A stretch of DNA of 64,000 nucleotides, from the NCBI RefSeq assembly GCF_009372235.1, contig NZ_SULL01000006.1:248001-312000 (forward strand). Direction: 5' to 3'. This stretch comes from Dickeya oryzae. GTDB taxonomy: Bacteria > Pseudomonadota > Gammaproteobacteria > Enterobacterales > Enterobacteriaceae. The position numbers and the translations under genes are program-made. Below are positions 1 to 8,931 of the stretch, piece by piece (the stretch's first letter is position 1; every line of letters starts with the position of its first letter). The notes beneath the pieces were generated by a model. The model had not been told where the DNA came from. It ran no database searches and saw only the letters and a list, made by a program, of their open reading frames with translations.

Positions 1-676
1 CACGGGCCAGTCCACCCCAGTCGGCGGTGGGCGGCTGGATCCCTAACCCCAGAAACGACAACGCCGACAGGAACAGCAAAATAAAGATGAAACGCAGCGC
101 GAATTCCGCCACCAGCGTGTTGCGCGCATTCGGCAAAATCTCGCGCCACAAGATCCACCCCATCGACTCACCGCGCAGTCGCGCAACCTCAATGAATTCC
201 TGCGTGGCGATATCCACCGCCAGCGAGCGCGCAACCCGCAGCACGCGAGTAGCTTCCAACACGCCCAGAACCAGAATGATGATGAAGGTGCTTTTCGGCA
301 GCATCGCCAATACCACCAAAGCCAGAATCAGCGTCGGGATCGCCATCAGCACGTCATTAACGCGGGAAATCAGTTGGTCCACCCAACCGCCGCACACCCC
401 GGCCAGGAAACCCAACCCGGCTCCCAGCGCAAACGCCAACGCGGCCGCCAGTGCAGTCACCGCCAGCGAGGTACGCGTTCCCCAAATCAGGCGGGAAAAC
501 AGGTCGCGACCGATATTGTCGGTACCCAGCCACGCCTGCGGCATGGGCCCCAACCAGGCACCCGCCACCACCTTATCGGCCGGATAAGGCGCAATCCAGG
601 GGGCGAACAGCGCCACCCCAATAAACAGCCCCAGCCCCAACAGACCGAGCACCACGGAAGGTTTTACAGCAGGCAT
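1..676 (-). CDS. Peptide-type ABC importer permease, DppC/OppC family (partial)
   Basis: Inner-membrane subunit of a peptide/nickel-class ABC importer. Read on the minus strand from an ATG at 676, the frame stays open for 225 codons and leaves the window on the left, so the C-terminus is missing. Seen: one hydrophobic segment near residues 7-29, the family motif GTDNIGRDLFSR, several further membrane segments, and a cytoplasmic EAA-type loop (EVARLRGES) that in this family docks on the ATPase. It starts 27 bp after the stop of the DppB-like permease, so the two are surely co-transcribed. The ATPase genes are not in the window and would be expected beyond the left edge. Substrate not predictable from the permease. 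Confidence 0.85.
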   Translation of the reverse strand, partial: MPAVKPSVVLGLLGLGLFIGVALFAPWIAPYPADKVVAGAWLGPMPQAWLGTDNIGRDLFSRLIWGTRTSLAVTALAAALAFALGAGLGFLAGVCGGWVDQLISRVNDVLMAIPTLILALVVLAMLPKSTFIIILVLGVLEATRVLRVARSLAVDIATQEFIEVARLRGESMGWILWREILPNARNTLVAEFALRFIFILLFLSALSFLGLGIQPPTADWGGLAR

Positions 677-703
677 GTACAGATATCCATTCGGTTGACG
701 GCA

Positions 704-1726
704 TTACCGCCGGGCATGGCGCAGACGCGGGTTCGCCATCAGCGAGACCACATCTGCCAGCAAATTCAGCAGGATGTAAATCGTCGCCAGCACCAGCGCG
801 CAGCCCTGAATCACCGGCATATCGCGTTTACTGATGCTATCGACCATGTACTGACCCAGCCCAGGGTAAACAAACACGCTTTCGACAATCACCACGCCTA
901 CCATCAGGTACGCCAGGTTAAGAACAATCACGTTGATGATTGGCCCCCAGGCGTTGGGCAACACGTGGCGCAGCAGGATAACCGAAGGCGACATCCCTTT
1001 CAGCAATGCCGTGTCGACATAGGCAGCATTTTGCGCGCCTATCAACGCCGCACGGGTCATATTGCTCATGTGGCCCAGCACGGCCAGCACCAGCGTCAGG
1101 CAGGGTAGCGCGATGGCTGTCAGATGTGCCCCAAGCGGCATATGATCGCTCACGTTGCTGTTGCTCGGCAGCCAGAACAGGCTGATGGAAAAAATCAAAA
1201 TCAGCAGGTAGCCGGAGAAAAACTCCGGCAACGCCACCGCGACGCGGGCAAGCAGATTGAGCAGCCGGTCAAGCCAACTGCCCTGATAACGCACCGATAA
1301 AAAGCCTATCAGCAGCGCCAGCGGCACCGCCACCACAGCGGTGCACCCGGCCAGAAACAGCGTATTTTCCAGCCGCCATGCCAGCACCGGCGCAATCGCC
1401 TGACGACTGGTAAAACTCTGACCGAAATCGCCGCCGATCATGCCCCATAGCCAGCTGAGATAACGCGATACCGCGGGTTGATCCAGCCCTAACTGGGCAT
1501 TCAGCGCGCGTACTGCTTCCGGCGTTGCCGTCTGCCCCAGAATAGCGGTAGCGGCATTGCCCGGCAGCAGTTGAATACCGGCAAAAATCAGTACCGATAC
1601 CACGGCAACCATCACCACCCCCGCCAGCAAACGCCGCAGAATCAACATCAGCAGCGGGTAGCGATCAGCCCATTGTTCAAGCACCGTCCATCGGCGAAAC
1701 AGTATTCCTCGGCAAAACATCGTCAC
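704..1726 (-). CDS. Peptide-type ABC importer permease, DppB/OppB family
   Basis: Partner permease of the DppC-like protein, forming the membrane channel of a binding-protein-dependent importer. About six hydrophobic segments are visible; the first follows the typical ILRRLLAG entry, and an EAA-like loop (DTALLKGMSP) lies around residue 240. The 340-residue frame starts at 1726, but the family usually begins just before ILRRLL, so a start at about 1648 is also possible. It lies 43 bp downstream of the binding-protein gene in the same orientation, so an operon is likely. Confidence 0.85.
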   Translation of the reverse strand: MTMFCRGILFRRWTVLEQWADRYPLLMLILRRLLAGVVMVAVVSVLIFAGIQLLPGNAATAILGQTATPEAVRALNAQLGLDQPAVSRYLSWLWGMIGGDFGQSFTSRQAIAPVLAWRLENTLFLAGCTAVVAVPLALLIGFLSVRYQGSWLDRLLNLLARVAVALPEFFSGYLLILIFSISLFWLPSNSNVSDHMPLGAHLTAIALPCLTLVLAVLGHMSNMTRAALIGAQNAAYVDTALLKGMSPSVILLRHVLPNAWGPIINVIVLNLAYLMVGVVIVESVFVYPGLGQYMVDSISKRDMPVIQGCALVLATIYILLNLLADVVSLMANPRLRHARR

Positions 1727-1769
1727 ATTACCTGCCTTTTACCCGCATCTTACCCGCCCTTTATCTCTC

Positions 1770-3311
1770 TCAGGCCAGCCACACTTTTTCCGCTGCACGG
1801 TTGCCACTGAGCGGGAAGCCTGGAATGGCATTCAATCCTTTCACTTTGGTACTGCAGGCGTCGAGCGCGTCAGCGTACAGCGGAATGATTTCGCTGCTAT
1901 TATCCACCAACATCACCTGAATATCGTGGTAAATCTGACGGCGCTTGTCTTCGTTGACTTCACCACGTGCCGCACGCACCAACTGGTCAAAGGCATCGCT
2001 CTTCCAGCCAGATTCGTTCCACGGTGCCTGACTGGTGAACACCAGCGACAACAACGCATCAGCGGTAGGACGCACCGACCAGTTAGAGGACACAAACGGT
2101 TTTTTCATCCACACATTGTCCCAGAACGCGTCGTCCGGCACACGCTCGACATTCAGTGTAATGCCCGCTTTCTGCGCAGACGCCTGATACAACTGACCGG
2201 CATCCACCGCGCCGGGGAAACCAGCATCAGCAACAGAGAGAGTCAGCGGGCCACTGAACCCGGCTTTCTGCCAGTGCCATTTGGCTTTCTCTGGGTCGTA
2301 AGGGCGCTGGGGAATGTCTTTGGCGAAATAGCGGTTGGACGGGAAAATCGGGTTATCGTTCGCCACGCTGGCATAGCCACCCAGCACCGTATCGATAATC
2401 TGCTGGCGATCGATCGCGTATTTCAGCGCCAGTCGGCCGTCTTCGTTATTAAACGGTGCGACATTGCTCAAACCTGGGAAGGTGAAAATCTGGCTGTCAC
2501 GCGAGCGCAGCAGTTGCAGCGTCGGCATGTTCTGAATGCGCCCGACAATACGCGGGTTCACACGGTTGATAATGTGTGCGGAGCCACTCACCAGCGCTGC
2601 TACACGGGCAGTAGAGTCGTTCATCGCCAGCGTTTCAACCGAGTCGACATGGCCGCGTGCGCTGTTCCAGTGATTCGGATTGCGTTTCACTAACGTGCGC
2701 ACGCCAGGCTGGAAGCTCTCCAGAATAAAGGCACCGGTGCCGATACCTTTGTCGAAATTCTCGTTTTCCGGGGTAATAGCAAAGTGCACATCGCTCAGCA
2801 GTGCGATGAACTCTACGTTCGGTTCGCTCAGGCGAATGGTGACTTCGTGGCTACCGGTGGCGTCCATCGCCACGACCGGGTCGAGATACCCTTTCACCGA
2901 TGAACTGGATTTCTCACCACGGTGGTGATTGAGCGAATAAATAACGTCTTTCGCGCTGAGCGTGCGGCCATCATGGAACTGAACACCTTTGCGGATAGCC
3001 AGCACCCAGGTGCGCCCGCCGTCTTTGCTCTCCCAGGATTCGGCCAGTGACGGCACCAGCTCGCCTTTTTCATCCAGCTCCAGCAGGTTATTAAACAGCT
3101 GGGACCCCACGAAGTACATGTAGGTTTCAAACCAGAATGCCGGGTCGAGACGGTCGGTGCTGGAGGCGTTATCCACCCCGACTATCAAATGACCGCCTTT
3201 TTTCGGTTGTTCTGCGGCATCGGCACCCCAGGCGGCGCTCAACGGCCAGCCGGTAGCGGCCGCTGCGACGGATAAGGCGCAGGCACTTTTAATAAAATGA
3301 CGACGATTCAT
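1770..3311 (-). CDS. ABC transporter substrate-binding protein (SBP_bac_5), Tat-exported
   Basis: Periplasmic solute receptor of the peptide/nickel class, 513 residues, the usual family length. The N-terminus carries a twin-arginine signal (NRRHFIK followed by an Ala-rich hydrophobic stretch ending AAWGA), so it is probably exported folded through Tat rather than Sec. Family features include KGGHLIVGVD at the start of the mature protein, FHDGRTLSAKDV near residue 110 and an RLALKYAIDR motif near the middle. It is the first gene of the transporter operon and lies 193 bp behind mmuM, with a palindromic repeat between. Substrate unknown; a link to methionine metabolism is only suggested by the neighbour. 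Confidence 0.88.
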   Translation of the reverse strand: MNRRHFIKSACALSVAAAATGWPLSAAWGADAAEQPKKGGHLIVGVDNASSTDRLDPAFWFETYMYFVGSQLFNNLLELDEKGELVPSLAESWESKDGGRTWVLAIRKGVQFHDGRTLSAKDVIYSLNHHRGEKSSSSVKGYLDPVVAMDATGSHEVTIRLSEPNVEFIALLSDVHFAITPENENFDKGIGTGAFILESFQPGVRTLVKRNPNHWNSARGHVDSVETLAMNDSTARVAALVSGSAHIINRVNPRIVGRIQNMPTLQLLRSRDSQIFTFPGLSNVAPFNNEDGRLALKYAIDRQQIIDTVLGGYASVANDNPIFPSNRYFAKDIPQRPYDPEKAKWHWQKAGFSGPLTLSVADAGFPGAVDAGQLYQASAQKAGITLNVERVPDDAFWDNVWMKKPFVSSNWSVRPTADALLSLVFTSQAPWNESGWKSDAFDQLVRAARGEVNEDKRRQIYHDIQVMLVDNSSEIIPLYADALDACSTKVKGLNAIPGFPLSGNRAAEKVWLA

Positions 3312-3357
3312 GTTGTGTTCCCTTCGTGAGTGCTTATCCGTTACGGATAGTTATTAT

Positions 3358-3478
3358 CCCCGTCATACTTCAAGTTGCAGGTGCGTTGGCTTTCCTCGCT
3401 CACCCCAGTCACTTACTAAAGTAAGCTCCTGGGGATTCGCTGCGTCGCCGCCTTCCTGCAACTCGAATTATTTAGGGG
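3358..3478. repeat. MITE-like palindromic intergenic repeat
   Basis: About 120 bp with imperfect inverted ends: the left end contains CTTCAAGTTGCAGG and the right end CCTGCAACTCGAATTATT. Nested inside are CCCCAGTCACTTAC and GTAAGCTCCTGGGG, so the transcript could fold into a long hairpin. It fills most of the gap between mmuM and the transporter genes. A truncated relative is seen near 8778-8812. I recognise this as a type of dispersed repeat found in several enterobacterial genomes; it could affect mRNA stability between mmuM and the downstream operon. Confidence 0.65.
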
Positions 3479-3504
3479 ACATATTGTTATATTTTTCGCC
3501 ACCA

Positions 3505-4413
3505 TCAGGACTGACGGTGGAATGCCTGTGCCAGACGGGCAATATGTTCCGGGCCGATACCACAACAGCCCCCAACCAGCGATGCTCCCTGCGATACCCA
3601 TTCTTGCGCCCATTGCAGGTAGCCTTCCGGGTGCGTATCAGTGCGCAGTCGGCTCAACCCTTCGTTCGCACCGCGCTGGTTATCATCCGGCTCGAACGCG
3701 TTGGCGTACACGCCCACACCAATCGGTGCTGACAACGCACTTAACGTCGCACTGGCCTGTGCCACGGCAGGGGCCATCACTTCCGGGCGGCTACAGTTGA
3801 ACAACAGGTTCGCAGCCCCCAGACGAGCGGCCTCCTGTGCGGCGGCAGCCACGGTTTCACCGGAGCGCAGTCGGGCATGACCGTCAGCATCCAGTTCATC
3901 CTGCAACGTAAATGACAGCCACAGCTCACGCGGGTCATTCGCCAGCAGTTCACGCACCAGCGCCACTTCCGCCAGCGAGCTTTGGGTTTCCGCCAGCCAG
4001 ACATCCACATAAGGGTTAAGGGCATCGATCAACGTTTTCAGGATCGGCGTCGCCGCCTCGGCGTTAAAAAGATCAGGACGATATGAGCCCAATACCGGCG
4101 GCAGTGAACCGGCAACCCGCACCGGATGTGAGGCGGTATCCGCCGCCTGACGCGCCAGTTGGCCGGCCAATTCGGCCAGAGCCTGGCCCCGTGCGCTAAA
4201 TACCGCTTCACCGATATGGAAAGGCACCACGGCATAACTGTTGGTGGTAATCACCTGTGCACCGGCAGCAATAAAGCTGTCATGCACCTGGCGCACATGC
4301 TGCGGCGACTCCATCAGCGCCAGCGCCGACCACTCCGGCTGACGAAAGGGAGCACCGATGCGTGCCAGTTCACGCCCCATTCCTCCGTCCAAAATCAGAA
4401 CGTTGTCTGCCAT
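3505..4413 (-). CDS. mmuM: Homocysteine S-methyltransferase
   Basis: Cytoplasmic zinc enzyme that moves a methyl group from S-methylmethionine (or S-adenosylmethionine) to homocysteine, giving methionine. The 302-residue protein has the family start LILDGGMGRELARIG, a central FNCS cysteine, and the paired zinc-binding cysteines in GGCCGIGPEH near the C-terminus. S-methylmethionine is a plant metabolite, so the enzyme suits a plant-associated host. The usual partner permease mmuP is not next to it; instead a peptide-type ABC transporter follows on the same strand. A tandem MetJ-box-like site lies 65-80 bp upstream of the start. Confidence 0.92.
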   Translation of the reverse strand: MADNVLILDGGMGRELARIGAPFRQPEWSALALMESPQHVRQVHDSFIAAGAQVITTNSYAVVPFHIGEAVFSARGQALAELAGQLARQAADTASHPVRVAGSLPPVLGSYRPDLFNAEAATPILKTLIDALNPYVDVWLAETQSSLAEVALVRELLANDPRELWLSFTLQDELDADGHARLRSGETVAAAAQEAARLGAANLLFNCSRPEVMAPAVAQASATLSALSAPIGVGVYANAFEPDDNQRGANEGLSRLRTDTHPEGYLQWAQEWVSQGASLVGGCCGIGPEHIARLAQAFHRQS

Positions 4414-4477
4414 TGTCTTTCCTCAATCAGGTCATCGTATAAAAGAGAGTTCCCGCCACCATACAAAAAGCCTATAT

Positions 4478-4493
4478 GGATGTCTAGATGCCT
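4478..4493. promoter_or_regulatory. Candidate MetJ operator upstream of mmuM
   Basis: Two adjoining 8-bp units, GGATGTCT and AGATGCCT, each match the MetJ met-box AGACGTCT at 6 of 8 positions. MetJ binds tandem met boxes as neighbouring dimers, and methionine genes are its usual targets. Placement 65-80 bp before mmuM fits. Found by eye. Confidence 0.45.
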
Positions 4494-4656
4494 TGATAGC
4501 TAAAAATACAGACGGCCATCAACGCAGTGATGACGGGACTGTGCCCCCCCACCGAGTTTTGATCATTATTTAACCAAGACTGATTTCTCTACGATGCTCA
4601 AATTTCCTTGAGCCAGGTCAATTTTAGCGCAATAAAACTGCCCCACCTTATAGGTG

Positions 4657-4704
4657 AATTCAATATATAGTGTCTATCCTTTTACAGAAACCTACATATT
4701 GTGT
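4657..4704. promoter_or_regulatory. Paired NrdR boxes upstream of nrdD
   Basis: AATTCAATATATAGTGT (4657-4673) and AAACCTACATATTGTGT (4688-4704) both resemble the NrdR box (acaCwAtATaTwGtgt) in their right halves. The two sites are 31 bp apart, about three helical turns, which is the arrangement known for NrdR repression of ribonucleotide reductase genes. Found by eye. Confidence 0.6.
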
Positions 4705-4767
4705 TTATCCACAAACCATCCACAGCCTCCACGTCCGTGGTCAGACGTGGTTTTTGCCTGTGGATAA
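4705..4767. promoter_or_regulatory. Inverted pair of DnaA-box matches with intervening hairpin
   Basis: TTATCCACA at 4705-4713 and its exact reverse complement TGTGGATAA at 4759-4767 both match the DnaA box TTATNCACA. A 7-bp-stem hairpin lies between them (4729-4750). They sit within the 100 bp before the nrdD start, directly after the second NrdR-like box. DnaA control of the aerobic reductase nrdAB is known in E. coli; control of nrdD would be inference. Confidence 0.5.
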
Positions 4768-4798
4768 CCCCAACAAAGGAAACACACCGAGGAATAAC

Positions 4799-6937
4799 AT
4801 GAAACCAGTAGTGATTAAGCGGGACGGATGTCAGGTACCTTTTGACGAAAACCGAATCAATGACGCGGTCATCAAAGCGGCTAGTGCTGCAGGTGTGGAT
4901 GATGCAGACTACTGTGCCACCGTCGCCGCTGCCGTCGCTCAGCAAATGCAAGGAAAAGCGCGCGTTGATATCCGTGAGATCCAAAACGCGGTAGAAAACC
5001 TGCTGATGGCCGGCCAATACAAACAACTGGCGCGCACCTATATCGAATACCGCCACGATCGTGATGTCGCTCGCGAGCGTCAGGGCCGGTTAAATCAGGA
5101 AATTCGTGGGCTGGTAGAACAGAGTAATATGGCGCTGCTCAACGAAAACGCCAATAAAGACAGCAAGGTTATTCCCACCCAGCGCGATCTGCTGGCGGGG
5201 ATCGTCGCCAAGCATTACGCCAAACAGCACATCCTGCCACGCGACGTGGTACTGGCACACGAACGCGGCGAGATTCACTACCACGACCTCGACTATTCGC
5301 CGTTCTTCCCAATGTTCAACTGCATGCTGATAGACCTCAACGGCATGCTGACGCAAGGGTTCAAGATGGGTAACGCGGAAATCGAGCCGCCGAAGTCCAT
5401 CTCCACCGCCACAGCGGTTACCGCGCAGATCATCGCGCAGGTCGCCAGCCATATTTACGGCGGCACCACCATCAACCGTATTGATGAAATTCTGGCACCG
5501 TTCGTTACCGCCAGCCATGAAAAACACTGCGCCGTGGCTCGCGAATGGCAGATTCCCGATGCCGAAGGTTATGCCCGTAGCCGTACGGAAAAAGAGTGCT
5601 ACGACGCCTTCCAGTCACTGGAATATGAAGTGAATACGCTGCATACCGCCAATGGCCAGACGCCGTTCGTCACCTTCGGTTTCGGGTTGGGTACCAGTTG
5701 GCAATCGCGGCTGATTCAACAGTCCATCCTGCGTAATCGTATCGCCGGACTGGGTAAAAACCACAAAACGGCGGTGTTCCCGAAACTGGTGTTCGCCATC
5801 CGCGACGGCCTCAACCACAAACCGGGTGACGCGAACTACGACATCAAGCAACTGGCGCTGGAGTGTGCCAGCAAGCGCATGTACCCGGATATCCTCAATT
5901 ACGATCAGGTGGTGGAAGTCACCGGTTCGTTCAAAACGCCGATGGGTTGCCGCAGCTTCCTTGGCGTATACGAAGAAAACGGTGAGCAGGTCCACGACGG
6001 GCGTAATAATCTGGGCGTGATCAGCCTCAACCTGCCGCGCATCGCGCTGGAAGCCCAGGGTGACGAAGCGCGTTTCTGGCAATTGCTGGACCAGCGCTTA
6101 CTGTTAGCTAAAAAAGCGCTGATGACGCGAATTGCCCGGCTGGAAAATGTAAAAGCGCGTGTAGCGCCTATACTTTACATGGAAGGGGCATGCGGAGTAC
6201 GCCTGAAGGCGGACGACAATATCGCCGAGATTTTCAAGAACGGCCGCGCGTCTATTTCGCTGGGTTATATCGGGGTGCATGAAACCATCAACGCGTTGTT
6301 CAGCAATCAGGTCCATGTGTTTGATGATGAAACCCTGCGCCAGAAAGCGGTGGAGATTGTCGCCCGCTTGAAGGCCGCCACCGAAAGCTGGAAAGAGGAG
6401 ACCGGTTACGGTTTCAGCCTGTACAGTACGCCAAGCGAAAACCTGTGCGACCGCTTCTGCCGTCTGGATACTGCTGAGTTCGGTGTTGTAGCTGGCGTGA
6501 CTGACAAAGGTTACTACACCAACAGCTTCCATCTCGACGTGGAGAAAAAGGTCAATCCGTACCAGAAGATCGATTTTGAGGCCCCTTACCCGCCGCTGGC
6601 GAATGGCGGTTTTATCTGTTACGGCGAGTATCCTAACTTGCAGCACAACCTCAAGGCGCTGGAAGACGTATGGGACTACAGCTACACCCGGGTTCCTTAT
6701 TACGGCACCAATACACCGATAGACGAGTGCTACGAGTGCGGCTATACCGGTGAATTCACCTGCACCAGTAAAGGCTTTACCTGCCCGCAGTGCGGTAACC
6801 ATGACGCGGCACGCGTGTCGGTCACACGTCGGGTGTGCGGTTATCTGGGTAGCCCGGATGCACGTCCGTTTAACGCCGGTAAGCAGGAAGAAGTCAAACG
6901 CCGGGTAAAACACCTTGCCAGTGGGCAACTGGGCTGA
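4799..6937 (+). CDS. nrdD: Anaerobic ribonucleoside-triphosphate reductase
   Basis: Large glycyl-radical enzyme that reduces ribonucleoside triphosphates to deoxy forms without oxygen. The ATG at 4799 is chosen because it follows a GAGGA ribosome site and gives MKPVVIKRDG and 712 residues, exactly the E. coli length; the frame stays open further upstream. Residues 1-95 form the ATP cone. A zinc site is seen as CYECGYTGEF with CPQCGN near residues 644-665, and the glycyl radical is Gly681 in RVCGYLG. NrdG, the activase, is encoded 100 bp downstream. Confidence 0.97.
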   Translation: MKPVVIKRDGCQVPFDENRINDAVIKAASAAGVDDADYCATVAAAVAQQMQGKARVDIREIQNAVENLLMAGQYKQLARTYIEYRHDRDVARERQGRLNQEIRGLVEQSNMALLNENANKDSKVIPTQRDLLAGIVAKHYAKQHILPRDVVLAHERGEIHYHDLDYSPFFPMFNCMLIDLNGMLTQGFKMGNAEIEPPKSISTATAVTAQIIAQVASHIYGGTTINRIDEILAPFVTASHEKHCAVAREWQIPDAEGYARSRTEKECYDAFQSLEYEVNTLHTANGQTPFVTFGFGLGTSWQSRLIQQSILRNRIAGLGKNHKTAVFPKLVFAIRDGLNHKPGDANYDIKQLALECASKRMYPDILNYDQVVEVTGSFKTPMGCRSFLGVYEENGEQVHDGRNNLGVISLNLPRIALEAQGDEARFWQLLDQRLLLAKKALMTRIARLENVKARVAPILYMEGACGVRLKADDNIAEIFKNGRASISLGYIGVHETINALFSNQVHVFDDETLRQKAVEIVARLKAATESWKEETGYGFSLYSTPSENLCDRFCRLDTAEFGVVAGVTDKGYYTNSFHLDVEKKVNPYQKIDFEAPYPPLANGGFICYGEYPNLQHNLKALEDVWDYSYTRVPYYGTNTPIDECYECGYTGEFTCTSKGFTCPQCGNHDAARVSVTRRVCGYLGSPDARPFNAGKQEEVKRRVKHLASGQLG

Positions 6938-6946
6938 TGAGTCCGC

Positions 6947-6972
6947 GCCGTGCGCCTGATTAAGCGCACGGC
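6947..6972 (+). terminator. Hairpin between nrdD and nrdG
   Basis: GCCGTGCGC pairs with GCGCACGGC around an 8-base loop, followed by CTTATT. The weak T-run suggests partial termination or mRNA end protection, which would lower nrdG expression relative to nrdD. Confidence 0.45.
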
Positions 6973-7037
6973 CTTATTCGCGACTGCAGCCTGAGGCTGA
7001 TGCCGCCCGGCGGGCGGCCTTTTGGACGGTCATCGCT

Positions 7038-7502
7038 ATGAACTACCATCAATACTACCCGGTGGATGTGGTCAATGGTCCGGGAACACGCTGCACCCTG
7101 TTTGTGGCAGGTTGCGAGCACCAGTGCCCCGGTTGTTATAACCAGAGTACCTGGCGTCTGAATTCAGGGCACCCATTCACACAGGAAATGGAAGATCGCA
7201 TCATCGCCGATCTGCAAAATACCGACCTGCCGCTACAGGGGCTGTCGCTGTCAGGCGGCGATCCGCTGCACCCGCAGAATGTGCCTGACGTACTACGGCT
7301 GGTACAACGGGTACATAATGAGTGTCCCGGCAAGGATATCTGGATGTGGACAGGCTACCAGTTGGATGAACTGACGCCAGAACAGCACCAGGTCGTTGAT
7401 TTGATTAACGTACTGGTGGACGGGCGTTTTATCCAGGAACAGCGGGATTTAACGCTGGTGTGGCGCGGCAGCCGCAATCAGGTGATTCACCATCTACGCT
7501 GA
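7038..7502 (+). CDS. nrdG: Anaerobic ribonucleotide reductase activating protein
   Basis: Radical S-adenosylmethionine enzyme that puts the glycyl radical on NrdD. At 154 residues it has the family length. The 4Fe-4S ligands are Cys26, Cys30 and Cys33 (GCEHQCPGCYN), and the glycine-rich SAM site LSLSGGDPLHP follows. It lies 100 bp downstream of nrdD on the same strand, the normal nrdDG arrangement. Confidence 0.96.
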   Translation: MNYHQYYPVDVVNGPGTRCTLFVAGCEHQCPGCYNQSTWRLNSGHPFTQEMEDRIIADLQNTDLPLQGLSLSGGDPLHPQNVPDVLRLVQRVHNECPGKDIWMWTGYQLDELTPEQHQVVDLINVLVDGRFIQEQRDLTLVWRGSRNQVIHHLR

Positions 7503-7583
7503 TAACTGGCATCTACGCTAATAACTGACGTCTGGGCTGATAGCAGGCACCGGCGCAGGCAAACCGTGTGGCGCCTTCGCGCC

Positions 7584-7616
7584 ACCGGCAACCGGCAACC
7601 GGCAACCGGCAACCGA
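7584..7616. repeat. Short tandem repeat, 7-bp unit
   Basis: Four perfect copies of ACCGGCA in a row plus a partial fifth, in the non-coding gap after nrdG. Confidence 0.8.
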
Positions 7617-7684
7617 GGTCACTGCACCGATATCCCTATATCAACGAACCCACATCAACACGCCTTTATTGACGCACTCTCATT

Positions 7685-7712
7685 GATGCGTCCTCAATGA
7701 TGCGTCCTCAAT
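7685..7712. repeat. Short tandem repeat, 14-bp unit
   Basis: Two perfect copies of GATGCGTCCTCAAT followed by the start of a third, just beyond the 3' end of yhbP. Confidence 0.75.
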
Positions 7713-7721
7713 GATGAATAG

Positions 7722-8931
<1,210 letters not shown>

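Larger units (their letters stand above)
4414..4798. other. Intergenic region between divergent mmuM and nrdD
   Basis: No gene seen. The left part holds the candidate MetJ site for mmuM. The right part, 4657-4767, holds two NrdR-like boxes, two inverted DnaA-box matches and a small hairpin (CCACGTC at 4729-4735 pairing with GACGTGG at 4744-4750) ahead of nrdD. Confidence 0.6.

Noticed and set aside
27-1108. Plus-strand frames over the two permease genes
   Set aside because: The minus strand encodes recognisable ABC permeases with membrane segments and EAA motifs; the plus-strand frames are Arg/Pro/Gln-rich shadows.
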